This document shows, one piece after another, positions 1 through 9,009 of a DNA stretch of 64,000 bases (positions are counted from its first letter, which is position 1; each line of letters opens with the position of its first letter). The position numbers were made by a program, and so were the translations under genes. The DNA lies in assembly GCF_000013605.1 (NCBI RefSeq), contig NC_007908.1:3224001-3288000 (forward strand), given 5' to 3'. The stretch comes from Rhodoferax ferrireducens T118 (lineage in GTDB: Bacteria > Pseudomonadota > Gammaproteobacteria > Burkholderiales > Burkholderiaceae_C). Under the pieces are notes generated by a model. It made no database searches, was not told the origin of the DNA, and saw only the letters and a list, made by a program, of their open reading frames with translations.

Positions 1-903
1 AGCGGTGTGGCAGGTGCAGCACTGTCTGCCTGGGCTTCGCGCGCTGCCCATGCACAAGAAGCCAGCCTGACGCCCCGACCCGGCAAGCAGCCTGCGCTAC
101 CCAGTGTGAAGTCGAGCTTGGCGGGTGCCATCACCATGGAAAAGCTGACACCTTACAAGGACGCCAGCAGCTACAACAATTTTTACGAATTTGGCACCGA
201 CAAGGCAGACCCTGCACGCCATGCCCATACCCTCAAGACCAGCCCCTGGACGGTGGAAATCGAAGGACTGGTCAAAAAGCCGGCCCAATACACACTGGAG
301 GATTTGCTGAAACTCAGTGCCCAGCAAGAGCGCGTTTATCGGCTGCGCTGTGTTGAAGGCTGGTCCATGGTGATTCCGTGGATCGGTTATTCGCTCAGTG
401 AGTTGATCAAAAAAGTGGAGCCGCTGGGCAGCGCCAAGTACGTGGAGTTTGTCACGCTGGCCGATCCCAAGACGATGCCGGGCGTCGGCTCCCGGGTTCT
501 TGATTGGCCCTATGTCGAAGCTTTGCGCCTGGACGAGGCCATGCACCCGCTGACCCTGCTGAGCTTCGGCATGTACGGCGAGCTGCTGCCCAATCAAAAC
601 GGGGCGCCGGTGCGCCTGGTGGTGCCCTGGAAATATGGCTTCAAGAGCGGCAAAAGTCTGGTCAAAATCCGCTTCACCGACAAGCCGCCCGCCACCGCCT
701 GGAACAAGGCCGCTGCCAATGAATATGGTTTCTACTCCAACGTGAACCCCAACGTGGACCACCCGCGCTGGAGCCAGGCGACCGAGCGGCGGATCGGTGA
801 GGATGGCTTGTTTGCCAAGAAGCGCAAGACCCTGATGTTCAATGGCTATGAGGCACAGGTCGGGCAACTCTACGCGGGCATGGACCTCAAGAAGTTTTTC
901 TGA
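1..903 (+). CDS. msrP: Protein-methionine-sulfoxide reductase catalytic subunit MsrP (5' partial)
   Basis: The reading frame is already open at the first base of the window, so the true start and most of the Tat signal lie upstream. The visible part begins with the end of a signal region ([10 protein letters not shown]) and continues as a sulfite-oxidase-fold molybdopterin domain. The motif [10 protein letters not shown] carries the expected molybdenum-ligand Cys, with its codon at 349. MsrP repairs oxidised methionines in periplasmic proteins. The gene overlaps msrQ by one base (TGATG), as expected for a two-subunit enzyme made from one message. The assignment rests on the motif, the overall sequence and the msrQ partner. 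Confidence 0.93.
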   Translation, partial: SGVAGAALSAWASRAAHAQEASLTPRPGKQPALPSVKSSLAGAITMEKLTPYKDASSYNNFYEFGTDKADPARHAHTLKTSPWTVEIEGLVKKPAQYTLEDLLKLSAQQERVYRLRCVEGWSMVIPWIGYSLSELIKKVEPLGSAKYVEFVTLADPKTMPGVGSRVLDWPYVEALRLDEAMHPLTLLSFGMYGELLPNQNGAPVRLVVPWKYGFKSGKSLVKIRFTDKPPATAWNKAAANEYGFYSNVNPNVDHPRWSQATERRIGEDGLFAKKRKTLMFNGYEAQVGQLYAGMDLKKFF

Positions 904-1544
904 TGTCGGCGCTCGCCGCGCGGCGGCCAGCAGCGTGGTTGAGGCCGCTTCTGCGCCACCGCCTGGCCAAACCGCTCGTCTTTGGCTTGTCGCTGCTGCC
1001 GTTTTGCTGGCTGCTTTATGGGGCGATCTTTGATCAGTTGGGTGCCAATCCGGCCGAAGCGCTGGTTCGGGCCACCGGGGACTGGACGCTGCGCTTCCTG
1101 TGCCTGGTGCTGACGGTCACGCCACTGCGGGTCATCTCCAACACACCGGCGCTGGCGAGTTTTCGACGCATGCTGGGTTTGTTCGTGTATTTCTACGTCG
1201 CCATGCATTTGCTGAGCTACAGCTGGTTTGACATGGGGTTTGACATGACCGAGATCGGGCGAGACATTGCCAAGCGCCCGTTCATTCTGGTGGGTTTCTC
1301 GGCTTTTGTTCTGCTCACCGCATTGGCTTTGACATCCTTCAATCGGGCCATCAAAACCCTTGGCGCCAAACGCTGGCAGCTTTTGCACCGGCTGGTTTAT
1401 ATCGTTGCCGGGCTCGCGCTGCTGCACTTCTTCTGGATGCGCGCGGGCAAAAATGATTTTGCCGAGGTGTTGGTGTACGCCCTGATTCTGGGCTTGCTGC
1501 TGGGCTGGCGATTGGTCAATTTTATAAGTAAAACTCGGCGCTAG
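903..1544 (+). CDS. msrQ: Heme-binding membrane subunit MsrQ
   Basis: This 213-residue protein has about six hydrophobic segments and the ferric-reductase-like transmembrane pattern of MsrQ. Histidines lie in membrane segments (for example YVAMHLLSYSWF and LLHRLVYIVAGLALLHFF) and fit heme coordination. MsrQ passes electrons from the quinone pool to periplasmic MsrP. The start codon shares its A with the msrP stop. The TAG stop at 1542 lies inside a copy of the interspersed repeat (CTAGCCCCCGT), so the last codons and stop may derive from that element. Confidence 0.93.
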   Translation: MSALAARRPAAWLRPLLRHRLAKPLVFGLSLLPFCWLLYGAIFDQLGANPAEALVRATGDWTLRFLCLVLTVTPLRVISNTPALASFRRMLGLFVYFYVAMHLLSYSWFDMGFDMTEIGRDIAKRPFILVGFSAFVLLTALALTSFNRAIKTLGAKRWQLLHRLVYIVAGLALLHFFWMRAGKNDFAEVLVYALILGLLLGWRLVNFISKTRR

Positions 1545-1585
1545 CCCCCGTGGAATATGCGTATACCACTATCAAATAAATAGCG
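1531..1585 (+). repeat. Interspersed repeat, copy 1, at msrQ/lysA junction
   Basis: The copy contains GCTAGCCCCCGTGGAATATG and a terminal stem ACTAT/AATAG. It spans the 3' ends of the convergent genes msrQ and lysA, and both stop codons fall inside it. The hairpin could act as a weak bidirectional terminator. It was recognised by comparison with the other copies in this window. Confidence 0.8.
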
Positions 1586-2873
1586 TAGTTGGCATCTGAC
1601 CGACCAGACTTTCACCTTGCATCTGATCCGCAATCGTTTCACGTTGCCGAATAACGTAGGCTTGGGCACCGTCCACCAGAATTTCTGCAGCACGTCCGCG
1701 CGAGTTGTAGTTGCTGGCCATGCTCATGCAGTAGGCCCCTGCTGACAGCACCGCCAGCAGGTCGCCCGGCTGCACCGCCAGGGAGCGGTCATGCCCGATC
1801 CAGTCGCCGCTCTCACAGATGGGGCCCACCACGTCGTAAGTGTCCGGGGCACCCGGGCGCCGGTTCAACGGCACGATCTGGTGGAACGCCTGGTACATGG
1901 CCGGGCGCGGCAAGTCGTTCATGGCGGCGTCGATGATGCAGAAGTTTTTTTGCTCGCCGGGTTTGAGATACAGCACCTCCGACAGGCACACCCCGGCATT
2001 GCCCACCAGCGAGCGCCCCGGCTCGATCATCAAATGCCGCTGGCCAAAGCCGCGCGCATCGAGACGAGCCAACAGCTTTTGCCAGAGAAGCCCGGCATCG
2101 GGCGGTGTCTCGCCGTGGTAATCAATGCCCAGGCCACCGCCAAAATCGATGTGATGAAGGGGAATGCCCGCCGCCTCAATCGCTTCCACCAGATCCAGCA
2201 TACGGTCCACTGCATCCAGATAAGGTCCCTCCTGCGTGATCTGTGAGCCGATGTGGCAATCGATACCGACCACCCGAACGCCGGCCAGCTTCACGGCCCG
2301 CTGGTAAGTCGGCAGCACGCGTTCATGCGCCACGCCGAACTTGCTGTCCTTGAGACCGGTGGAAATGTAGGGGTGAGTCTTGGGGTCCACATTGGGATTG
2401 ACGCGGATGCTCACCGGTGCCGCCACCCCCATGGACAAAGCCACCTCGCTCAGAACTTCAAGCTCCGCTTCACTCTCGACGTTGAAACAGCCAATGCCGG
2501 CCCGTAACGCACGCCGCATTTCCGCACGGGTCTTGCCGACGCCCGAGAAAATTATTTTTTCAGCCCGACCACCCGCGGCCAGCACACGGTCCATGTCACC
2601 GCCCGAGACAATGTCAAAACCGCAGCCCGCTTCGGCAAAAACCTGAATCACGCCGAGTGCCGGATTGGCTTTCATGGCGTAACAGATCTGCACGTTGCGC
2701 CCGGCGAAGCCACGCTGGTAAGCGGCCAGTGCCGCCAGCATGGCGCTTTTCGAATAGACGAAAAGCGGGGTACCGTGGGCTCGTACCAGATCACTCAAGC
2801 GAATTTCTTCACAAAAAAGTTCATTGCCCCGGTAGGCAAAATGGGGCTGGCCGGGAGGATTTTGGAGTGTCAT
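1572..2873 (-). CDS. lysA: Diaminopimelate decarboxylase LysA
   Basis: LysA is a fold-type III PLP enzyme that decarboxylates meso-diaminopimelate to lysine. The PLP lysine is in ICYAMKANPALG, the HIGSQI motif is present, and GPICESGDW supplies the substrate-binding Cys-Glu-Ser-Gly-Asp near the C-terminus. I place the start at the ATG complementary to 2871-2873 ([12 protein letters not shown]), giving 433 residues as usual for the family. A longer open frame upstream would run into lptM. The start overlaps the lptM stop by 4 bases, so the pair is translationally coupled. The last residues (TTLFI) are encoded by the repeat at 1531-1585. Confidence 0.95.
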   Translation of the reverse strand: MTLQNPPGQPHFAYRGNELFCEEIRLSDLVRAHGTPLFVYSKSAMLAALAAYQRGFAGRNVQICYAMKANPALGVIQVFAEAGCGFDIVSGGDMDRVLAAGGRAEKIIFSGVGKTRAEMRRALRAGIGCFNVESEAELEVLSEVALSMGVAAPVSIRVNPNVDPKTHPYISTGLKDSKFGVAHERVLPTYQRAVKLAGVRVVGIDCHIGSQITQEGPYLDAVDRMLDLVEAIEAAGIPLHHIDFGGGLGIDYHGETPPDAGLLWQKLLARLDARGFGQRHLMIEPGRSLVGNAGVCLSEVLYLKPGEQKNFCIIDAAMNDLPRPAMYQAFHQIVPLNRRPGAPDTYDVVGPICESGDWIGHDRSLAVQPGDLLAVLSAGAYCMSMASNYNSRGRAAEILVDGAQAYVIRQRETIADQMQGESLVGQMPTTLFI

Positions 2874-3079
2874 TGGGGCGCGGGGGTGGCAGCCGAGGCT
2901 GCGTGGGCAGGCAAGCTGGCAGGTGACGGGGCAGTCTGCGTTTCGGGCCAGGTGGTCCGTTTTGCAACGGCTGGTTCTGTGGGCAAATACAGCGGGCCTT
3001 GCTGACCGCAAGCCGACAGGCTTACCACGCCGCTGGCAAGGACCACCGTACTGACTAGAATTTGCAAGAATCTCAACAT
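2870..3079 (-). CDS. lptM: LPS translocon maturation chaperone LptM (YifL-like lipoprotein)
   Basis: This is a 69-residue small lipoprotein with a hydrophobic signal and lipobox VSLSAC, followed by the typical GQQGPLYLP segment of the LptM/YifL family. In E. coli LptM assists disulfide maturation of the LPS export protein LptD at the outer membrane. Location immediately upstream of lysA is the usual arrangement in proteobacteria. The gene is divergent from cyaY with only 12 bases between the start codons, so each promoter must lie within the neighbouring gene. Confidence 0.88.
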   Translation of the reverse strand: MLRFLQILVSTVVLASGVVSLSACGQQGPLYLPTEPAVAKRTTWPETQTAPSPASLPAHAASAATPAPQ

Positions 3080-3091
3080 GGTGAAATTGTA

Positions 3092-3421
3092 ATGAACGAC
3101 CTTGAATTCATGGACCGCGCTGAAAATCTGCTCAAAGCGGTTGAAACCAGTTGCGACCGCATCAATGACCAGACGCTGGCCGATATCGACAGCCAGCGCG
3201 TCGGGAGCATGGTCACACTGGTTTTTTCAAACAAGAGCCAGATTGTCATCAATCTGCAAAAGCCATTGCATGAAATCTGGCTGGCGGCCAAGTCGGGCGG
3301 CTATCACTATAAATTTGATAACAAGCAGTGGCTTGACACCAAGGGCCAGGGCGAGTTTTTTGCCAATTTGTCGCGCTGTGCCAGCGAGCAGGCGGGCTGC
3401 CCGCTGGTGCTTAATTCCTGA
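3092..3421 (+). CDS. cyaY: Iron donor / frataxin-like protein CyaY
   Basis: This is a 109-residue frataxin homologue with the acidic first helix ([18 protein letters not shown]) that binds iron in this family, then the beta-sheet segments including [16 protein letters not shown]. It is thought to modulate iron delivery for Fe-S cluster assembly. I chose ATG 3092 because it gives the normal family length. The longer frame from 3062 adds residues not seen in CyaY and would overlap the divergent lptM start. The 3' end overlaps the convergent mrcA gene by 11 bases. Confidence 0.93.
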   Translation: MNDLEFMDRAENLLKAVETSCDRINDQTLADIDSQRVGSMVTLVFSNKSQIVINLQKPLHEIWLAAKSGGYHYKFDNKQWLDTKGQGEFFANLSRCASEQAGCPLVLNS

Positions 3422-5804
3422 ACAAATCCAGAATTTTCTTTCGTTCATCGGCGGGTGGCAACTCAATCACCTGGTTGCCACCTTGCATCCCTGAGGGCTC
3501 ATCGAGCCCGACACTGGTGACACCCGCCTTGTTGGCATACTCGTTGTAAAACCATTCGCCACCTGAATTAACAACGCCCTCCGGAACGCTCGGTTCTGTC
3601 ACAGGGACATTGGCGAGCGCCTGCTGCATGAACCGGATCCAGATCGGCAGGCTCAAGCCGCCACCCGTTTCACGCGCGCCAAGATTGCGCGGCGTGTCAT
3701 AGCCAATCCAGCTGACGGCAGCCAGCGTGGGCTGGAATCCCGCAAACCAGGCATCCACCGAATCATTGGTGGTGCCGGTTTTGCCGTACAAGTCAGGGCG
3801 CTTCAAGATCGCCTGGGCGGAGGCCGCCGTGCCGGTGCGGGTCACTTCCTGCAACAGACTGTCCATGATGAAAGCGTTGCGCGCATCAATGGCACGCATC
3901 GACTCGTCGAGCACCGGTGACTTGGTTTCCAGCAGGACTTTTCCTTTCTGTTCGGTCACTTTGCTGATCAGCCACGGATTGATGCGGTAGCCGCCGTTGG
4001 CAAAGACCGAATAGGCCGAAGCCATTTGCAGGGGCGTGACGGAGCCGGCACCCAAGGCCATGGTGAGGTAGGCGGGGTGCTTGTCGGCTTCGAAACCAAA
4101 GCGCGTGATCCAGTCCTGCGCATTTTGTGCACCCACCGCTTGCAGGATGCGGATAGAGATCATGTTCTTGGACTTGGCCAGCCCCCGGCGCATCGTCATG
4201 GGACCTTCAAATTTGCCATCATAATTTTTGGGCTCCCAAGGCTGCCCTCCGGTCACACCGGCGCTAAAAAAGATTGGGGCATCGTTGATGATGGTCGCCG
4301 GGGTAAAGCCTTTTTCGAGGGCAGCGGAGTAGATAAAAGGCTTGAAACTGGAACCCGGTTGACGCCAGGCTTGCGTCACATGGTTAAATTTATTCTTCTG
4401 GAAATCAAAACCGCCGACCAAGGCCTTGATGGCGCCATTGCGCGGATCCAGCGCCACAAACGCACCTTCCACCTCCGGCAATTGCGTGATTTCCCAGGTA
4501 TTTTTTGGCGTCTTGGTCACCCGAATCACGGCGCCGCGCCGAATCTTGATGTTGGGTGGCGCTTTGTCCGACAGGCCTGATTGAGCCGGCTTGAGGCCTT
4601 CGCCGGTAATTTCAACGGTTTCTCCGTTCAGGCGTACCGCAGTGATCTTCTTGGCGTCTGCACCCAGCACCAGGGCCGACATCACGTCGCCGTCATCAGG
4701 GTGCTCACCCAAAGCCTCGTCAATGGCGTCCTCAAGTTCCTGCGGATCGGACGGCAGCGAGACGAATTCCTCCGGCCCCCGGTAAATCTGGCGCCGCTCA
4801 AAATCCATGATGCCCCGCCGCAAAGACTTGTAGGCTGCCTCCTGGTCGGCCGCGCGCAAAGTGGTGTACACGTTCAGGCCACGGGTGTAAGTCTCATTGC
4901 CATACTGCGCGAACATCAACTGACGTACGGTCTCGGCCGCGTACTCGGCGTGCACTTTGGCGTGCTCTGCACTGGACTTCACGGTGAGCTTTTCCTGTCT
5001 GGCGGTCAGCGCCTGTTCTTCCGTGATGAAGCCGTTTTCCAGCATACGATCAATGATATGCAACTGCCGCGCCTTGGCTCGCCTGGGGTTGCTGATCGGG
5101 TTGTAGGCCGATGGCGCCTTGGGTAATCCGGCCAACATGGCCGCTTCTGCAATGGAGATGTCTTTCAGCGGCTTGTCAAAATAGGCCTCAGACGCAGCGG
5201 CAAAGCCATAGGCACGATTACCCAGAAAAATCTGATTCATGTAGATTTCAAGAATCTGATCCTTGGTCAATAAATGCTCCAACTTGAAGGTCAGCAACAT
5301 CTCATAAATCTTGCGGGTATAGGTTTTTTCGGTTGACAGATAAACGTTGCGTGCCACCTGCATGGTAATGGTGGAGGCGCCCTGGCTCTTGATGCGCCCC
5401 AGGTTGGCCAGCGCCGCGCGCAATACGCCCTTGTAATCGATGCCGCTGTGTTCGTAAAAACGTGCATCCTCAATGGCCAGCACCGCATCCGTCATGACCT
5501 TGGGGATTTCCTTGATCGGTGTCAGGTGTCGGCGCTCCTCGCCAAACTCCCCAATCAAAACACCTTCGACGGAATACACACGCAACGGCAATTTGGGGCG
5601 GTAATCAGACAAATCCGAAATGTCGGGTAGATTTGGAAACGCCACTGCCATCGCAATGGCAACGATGATCAGAATTGACAATATGCCGGCCAATAGCAGA
5701 CCACCGGCCCATAGCACGATGCGCAGCAGCCACTGCACGGCAGTTGCGCCAGAGTTGGCTTGGTGGGATGGGCTGGTCTCGCTAGCGGGTGATTTGGAGG
5801 GCAT
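3411..5804 (-). CDS. mrcA: Penicillin-binding protein 1A (bifunctional transglycosylase/transpeptidase)
   Basis: This 797-residue class A PBP has a short cytoplasmic tail and one membrane anchor at about residues 25-55. The GT51 glycosyltransferase domain has the catalytic [12 protein letters not shown] motif, and an OB-like insert precedes the transpeptidase domain. The transpeptidase motifs are SSFK (nucleophile Ser485), KSKN and KTGTT. The enzyme polymerises and crosslinks peptidoglycan in the periplasm. It is divergent from pilM, which is the common beta/gammaproteobacterial arrangement. The 3' end overlaps cyaY by 11 bases, so both genes terminate within each other. Confidence 0.96.
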   Translation of the reverse strand: MPSKSPASETSPSHQANSGATAVQWLLRIVLWAGGLLLAGILSILIIVAIAMAVAFPNLPDISDLSDYRPKLPLRVYSVEGVLIGEFGEERRHLTPIKEIPKVMTDAVLAIEDARFYEHSGIDYKGVLRAALANLGRIKSQGASTITMQVARNVYLSTEKTYTRKIYEMLLTFKLEHLLTKDQILEIYMNQIFLGNRAYGFAAASEAYFDKPLKDISIAEAAMLAGLPKAPSAYNPISNPRRAKARQLHIIDRMLENGFITEEQALTARQEKLTVKSSAEHAKVHAEYAAETVRQLMFAQYGNETYTRGLNVYTTLRAADQEAAYKSLRRGIMDFERRQIYRGPEEFVSLPSDPQELEDAIDEALGEHPDDGDVMSALVLGADAKKITAVRLNGETVEITGEGLKPAQSGLSDKAPPNIKIRRGAVIRVTKTPKNTWEITQLPEVEGAFVALDPRNGAIKALVGGFDFQKNKFNHVTQAWRQPGSSFKPFIYSAALEKGFTPATIINDAPIFFSAGVTGGQPWEPKNYDGKFEGPMTMRRGLAKSKNMISIRILQAVGAQNAQDWITRFGFEADKHPAYLTMALGAGSVTPLQMASAYSVFANGGYRINPWLISKVTEQKGKVLLETKSPVLDESMRAIDARNAFIMDSLLQEVTRTGTAASAQAILKRPDLYGKTGTTNDSVDAWFAGFQPTLAAVSWIGYDTPRNLGARETGGGLSLPIWIRFMQQALANVPVTEPSVPEGVVNSGGEWFYNEYANKAGVTSVGLDEPSGMQGGNQVIELPPADERKKILDLFRN

Positions 5805-5830
5805 AGAAAACTTGGTGGATATTCGTTGTC

Positions 5831-5836
5831 ATTATA
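5831..5836 (-). promoter_or_regulatory. Candidate -10 box for mrcA
   Basis: The minus strand reads TATAAT 27 bases upstream of the mrcA start codon. The region 17 bases further upstream shows no good -35 hexamer (AAAGCC). This is therefore a candidate by match and position only. The rest of the mrcA-pilM intergenic space (5837-6074) shows no clear structure, and a pilM promoter must lie there. Confidence 0.4.
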
Positions 5837-6074
5837 AAAAGTGATGTTCTTGTGGCTTTGGCGCGCAAGCATCCGCTATTGTTGCCGGCGGGCTTCCAGG
5901 TGCCTGCTGGCCTATCGATTTGAATCTGGAGCAATCCAAAAGCGTCTACTTTTGGCAACACTGGTATTCCCTAGAACGGCGAAAAATCTTTGCGGAACAA
6001 TAGGCTTGCTGCTAGCATTGAAGTGAAGTCTTAAGTTTCGCCGATTTTCGATTGGCCTGTTTCAGGGGATAGTT

Positions 6075-7154
6075 TTGATCTCATTGGGGTCCTTGTTTAG
6101 CCGTCAACCTGCCCCCATGCTGGGTTTGGATATCAGTTCTTCCAGTGTAAAAATGGTCGAGTTGGGTCACGACAAAGCTGGCAACCTGGTGCTAGAACGT
6201 TGTGCGATTGTGCCGCTTGAGCGCGGTTGGATAACTGACGGCAACATCGAAAAGTTCGATGAGGTGGCTGATGCCGTTCGCCGTCTGGTAAAAAAAAGCG
6301 GGACCAAGACCAAAAATGTCGCCATGGCCTTGCCGCCCTCAGCGGTCATCACCAAAAAAATTACGCTGCCGGGTGGTATGTCCGACCAGGAGTTGGAATT
6401 GCAGGTCGAGACCGAGGCCAACCAATACATCCCGTTCCCACTGGACGAAGTGAGCCTTGATTTTTGCATTGTTGGGCCCAGTGCCACTTCTGCCGGCGAT
6501 GTGGAGGTTCTCATTGCCGCTTCACGCCGGGAAAAAGTGCAGGATATCCAGGGCCTGGCCGAAGCAGCTGGCTTAAAGCCGGTGATCGTGGACGTGGAAT
6601 CTTATGCTTCGCGCCTGGCGACCAGTCGGCTGATAGAAAACCTTCCCCATAAAGGCGTTGGCAGCATCGTGGCCCTGTTTGAAGTGGGGGCGCAAACCAC
6701 CAGCATGCAAGTCATTCGCGATGATGAAGTCCTGTACGACCGGGATCAAGCGTTTGGTGGAGCCCAACTCACCCAATTGATCGTGCGGCAGTATGGTTTT
6801 TCGTTGGAAGAAGCTGAGAGCAAAAAACGAAGCGGTGAACTGCCCGACGACTACGAAGCCAGCGTGTTGCGTCCATTTGTTGAAAGCATGGTACAAGAAA
6901 TCGGTCGTGCACTGCAATTTTTCTTTACCAGCACGCCGCACAACAAGGTTGATTACGTGATGCTGGCGGGCGGTTCGGCGGCGTTGCCGGGCTTGACGGC
7001 GGCGGTCACGCAGCACACCACATTCGCCTGCATGTTGGTCAATCCGTTTGACGGCATGGAAATTGGTGAAGGGGTTCGTTTGAAAAAAATGACGCGAGAA
7101 GCCCCGTCTTATCTCACGTCATGCGGACTGGCCCTGCGGAGGTTCATGCAGTGA
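6075..7154 (+). CDS. pilM: Type IV pilus assembly protein PilM
   Basis: PilM is a 359-residue actin-like ATPase-fold protein that binds the PilN N-terminus on the cytoplasmic side of the pilus alignment subcomplex. The N-terminal phosphate-binding segment is MLGLDISSSSVKMVELG, and the C-terminal nucleotide pocket has VMLAGGSAALPGL. The start is TTG at 6075, preceded at good spacing by AGGGGAT (6064-6070). An internal ATG would remove the conserved first strand. It is first gene of pilMNOPQ and overlaps pilN by 4 bases. Confidence 0.95.
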   Translation: MISLGSLFSRQPAPMLGLDISSSSVKMVELGHDKAGNLVLERCAIVPLERGWITDGNIEKFDEVADAVRRLVKKSGTKTKNVAMALPPSAVITKKITLPGGMSDQELELQVETEANQYIPFPLDEVSLDFCIVGPSATSAGDVEVLIAASRREKVQDIQGLAEAAGLKPVIVDVESYASRLATSRLIENLPHKGVGSIVALFEVGAQTTSMQVIRDDEVLYDRDQAFGGAQLTQLIVRQYGFSLEEAESKKRSGELPDDYEASVLRPFVESMVQEIGRALQFFFTSTPHNKVDYVMLAGGSAALPGLTAAVTQHTTFACMLVNPFDGMEIGEGVRLKKMTREAPSYLTSCGLALRRFMQ

Positions 7155-7786
7155 TATTGATCAATCTACTGCCGCATCGCGAAGCTGCGCGCAAACTTCG
7201 CAAAGACGTTTTCAATGTTAGTTTGGGGTTGGCCGCCCTTGCGGGCGGCTTACTGGCTGGCATTATTTTTCTTGCCTTCCAGTCCCTGATTTCCGATCAG
7301 CAAGGCCGAAATCAGCTGTTGCAGACCGAGATCAAACGTTTTGACGCCCAAATCAAGGAGATCGCCGGTCTCGAATCCGAGATTACCGCCTTGCGGGCGC
7401 GCCAGCAGGCTGTTGAAGACTTGCAGGCCGACCGAAATTTGCCGGTCCATCTGCTGACCGAACTGGTCAAGCAGCTGCCCGATGGGGTCTACATCGTGAG
7501 CATGCGCCAGGACAACCAGACGGTAACGCTGCAAGGTGTTGCGCAGTCCAATGAGCGCGTGTCCGAGCTGTTGCGTAATCTCGGCAACAACACACCCTGG
7601 TTTTCCAAGCCGGAGTTGGTTGAAATCGTGGCAGGCACTGTCACACTCGCGCCCCGGGAGCAGCGACGCGTTGCCAATTTCACCATCCGCGTTCGTTTGA
7701 TGCGCGCCAGCGAAGCTGAGAAGTCACGCGTTGCGGCAGCTACTGCAAACCCGGTGCCCGTTGCCGCAACTCCTGTCAAGAAATAG
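7151..7786 (+). CDS. pilN: Type IV pilus inner-membrane protein PilN
   Basis: This 211-residue protein carries the diagnostic cytoplasmic INLLPHR motif at its very start, which docks into PilM. One membrane helix (about residues 20-42), a periplasmic coiled coil and a small ferredoxin-like domain follow. I chose the GTG at 7151, giving GTGA overlap with the pilM stop. The alternative start 30 bases upstream would lie inside pilM and add residues before the conserved motif. PilN forms a heterodimer with PilO. Confidence 0.93.
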   Translation: MILINLLPHREAARKLRKDVFNVSLGLAALAGGLLAGIIFLAFQSLISDQQGRNQLLQTEIKRFDAQIKEIAGLESEITALRARQQAVEDLQADRNLPVHLLTELVKQLPDGVYIVSMRQDNQTVTLQGVAQSNERVSELLRNLGNNTPWFSKPELVEIVAGTVTLAPREQRRVANFTIRVRLMRASEAEKSRVAAATANPVPVAATPVKK

Positions 7787-7798
7787 GCACAAGGCATC

Positions 7799-8470
7799 AT
7801 GGCAAGCAAACCCGCATTGAATTTCGATTTTCCGGCCCTGCAGGAAAAGCTATTTCGTCAATTTCGCAACCTCGATCCCAAAGACCCATCCAACTGGCCC
7901 GCGCTTCCGCGCTATCTGATGTTTGCCGCCATTGCCGCCCTGGTCGTGGTGATACTTTGGTTTCTGTGGCTCAACACCTCTGAAGAAGAATTAGCTACCG
8001 AGCAGGCCACTGAAGTCAAGCTGCGCGAAGAGTACAAGGTCAAGCTGGGTAAGGCGGTCAACCTCGAGGCGCTGAAAAAGCAACGCGAGCAGGTTCTGCA
8101 GTATGTAACTCAGCTGGAGAAGCAACTCCCCAGCAAAGCCGAGATGGACGCTTTGCTGTCCGACATCAATCAGGCCGGCTTGGGGCGCAGCCTCCAGTTC
8201 GATCTATTTCGCCCCGGGCAAGTGACTGTCAAGGATTACTATGCCGAGTTACCCATTGCCGTGCGTGTCACCGGTCGCTATCACGACATCGGCGCTTTTG
8301 CGTCAGACATTGCCAACCTTTCCCGCATCGTGACACTCAACAATTTAACGATCTTGCCGGGCAAAGAAGGAACTTTGGCGATGGACGCCACGGCCAAGAC
8401 TTTCCGTTATCTGGATGCCGATGAAGTGGCGGCGCAGCGCAAGGCAGCTCCGAAAGGAGCCAAGAAATGA
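7799..8470 (+). CDS. pilO: Type IV pilus inner-membrane protein PilO
   Basis: This 223-residue protein has a cytoplasmic N-terminus, a single hydrophobic helix around residues 38-60, a coiled coil containing KQREQVLQYVTQLEKQL, and a periplasmic domain. This is the standard PilO layout. It pairs with PilN and links the cytoplasmic ring to PilP and the PilQ secretin. The stop overlaps the pilP start by 4 bases (ATGA). Confidence 0.94.
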   Translation: MASKPALNFDFPALQEKLFRQFRNLDPKDPSNWPALPRYLMFAAIAALVVVILWFLWLNTSEEELATEQATEVKLREEYKVKLGKAVNLEALKKQREQVLQYVTQLEKQLPSKAEMDALLSDINQAGLGRSLQFDLFRPGQVTVKDYYAELPIAVRVTGRYHDIGAFASDIANLSRIVTLNNLTILPGKEGTLAMDATAKTFRYLDADEVAAQRKAAPKGAKK

Positions 8471-9009
8471 TGCATGTGCATAAACTGGTCCTCACGAGCG
8501 TGCTGCTGACGCTGGCTGCTTGCGGTCCCACTGGCGAGGATGAATTGCGTCAATGGATGACTGATCAAAAAAGCCAGACCCACCCCAAAGTCGCCCCCAT
8601 CTCCGAGCCCAAGCAATTCAAGCCGGAAAGCTACACCCAGGTCACGGCGACTGAACCTTTCAGCAACCAGAAGCTGACCCAGGCCCTCAAGCGCGAGTCC
8701 ACACAATCGGTCAGCAGCGGCGCCTTGATCGCCCCCGAATTGGCGCGCCGCCACGAAGCCCTGGAAGCCTTTCCCCTGGATGCCATGGCCTTGGTGGGCA
8801 GCTTGACCAAAGCGGGCCAGCCGGTCGCACTGGTCAGGGTCGACAATTTGCTGTACCAGGTAAAACCGGGCAATCATCTCGGACAAAACTATGGACGCGT
8901 AACCAAAATCACCGAGACCGAAGTCACGCTACGTGAAATTGTGCAAGACGCAGTGGGCGAATGGATTGAACGCCCCGCTACTTTGCAGCTGCAAGAGAAA
9001 TCAAAATGA
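8467..9009 (+). CDS. pilP: Type IV pilus lipoprotein PilP
   Basis: This is a 180-residue lipoprotein with signal and lipobox LTLAACGP, a flexible stretch, then the HR-type beta domain (MALVGSLTKAGQPVALVRVD and VKPGNHLGQNYGRVTKI). It connects the PilNO complex to the secretin. Two ATGs in tandem (8467 and 8470) are possible starts, and the first overlaps the pilO stop. The 3' end overlaps pilQ by 4 bases. Confidence 0.94.
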   Translation: MMHVHKLVLTSVLLTLAACGPTGEDELRQWMTDQKSQTHPKVAPISEPKQFKPESYTQVTATEPFSNQKLTQALKRESTQSVSSGALIAPELARRHEALEAFPLDAMALVGSLTKAGQPVALVRVDNLLYQVKPGNHLGQNYGRVTKITETEVTLREIVQDAVGEWIERPATLQLQEKSK

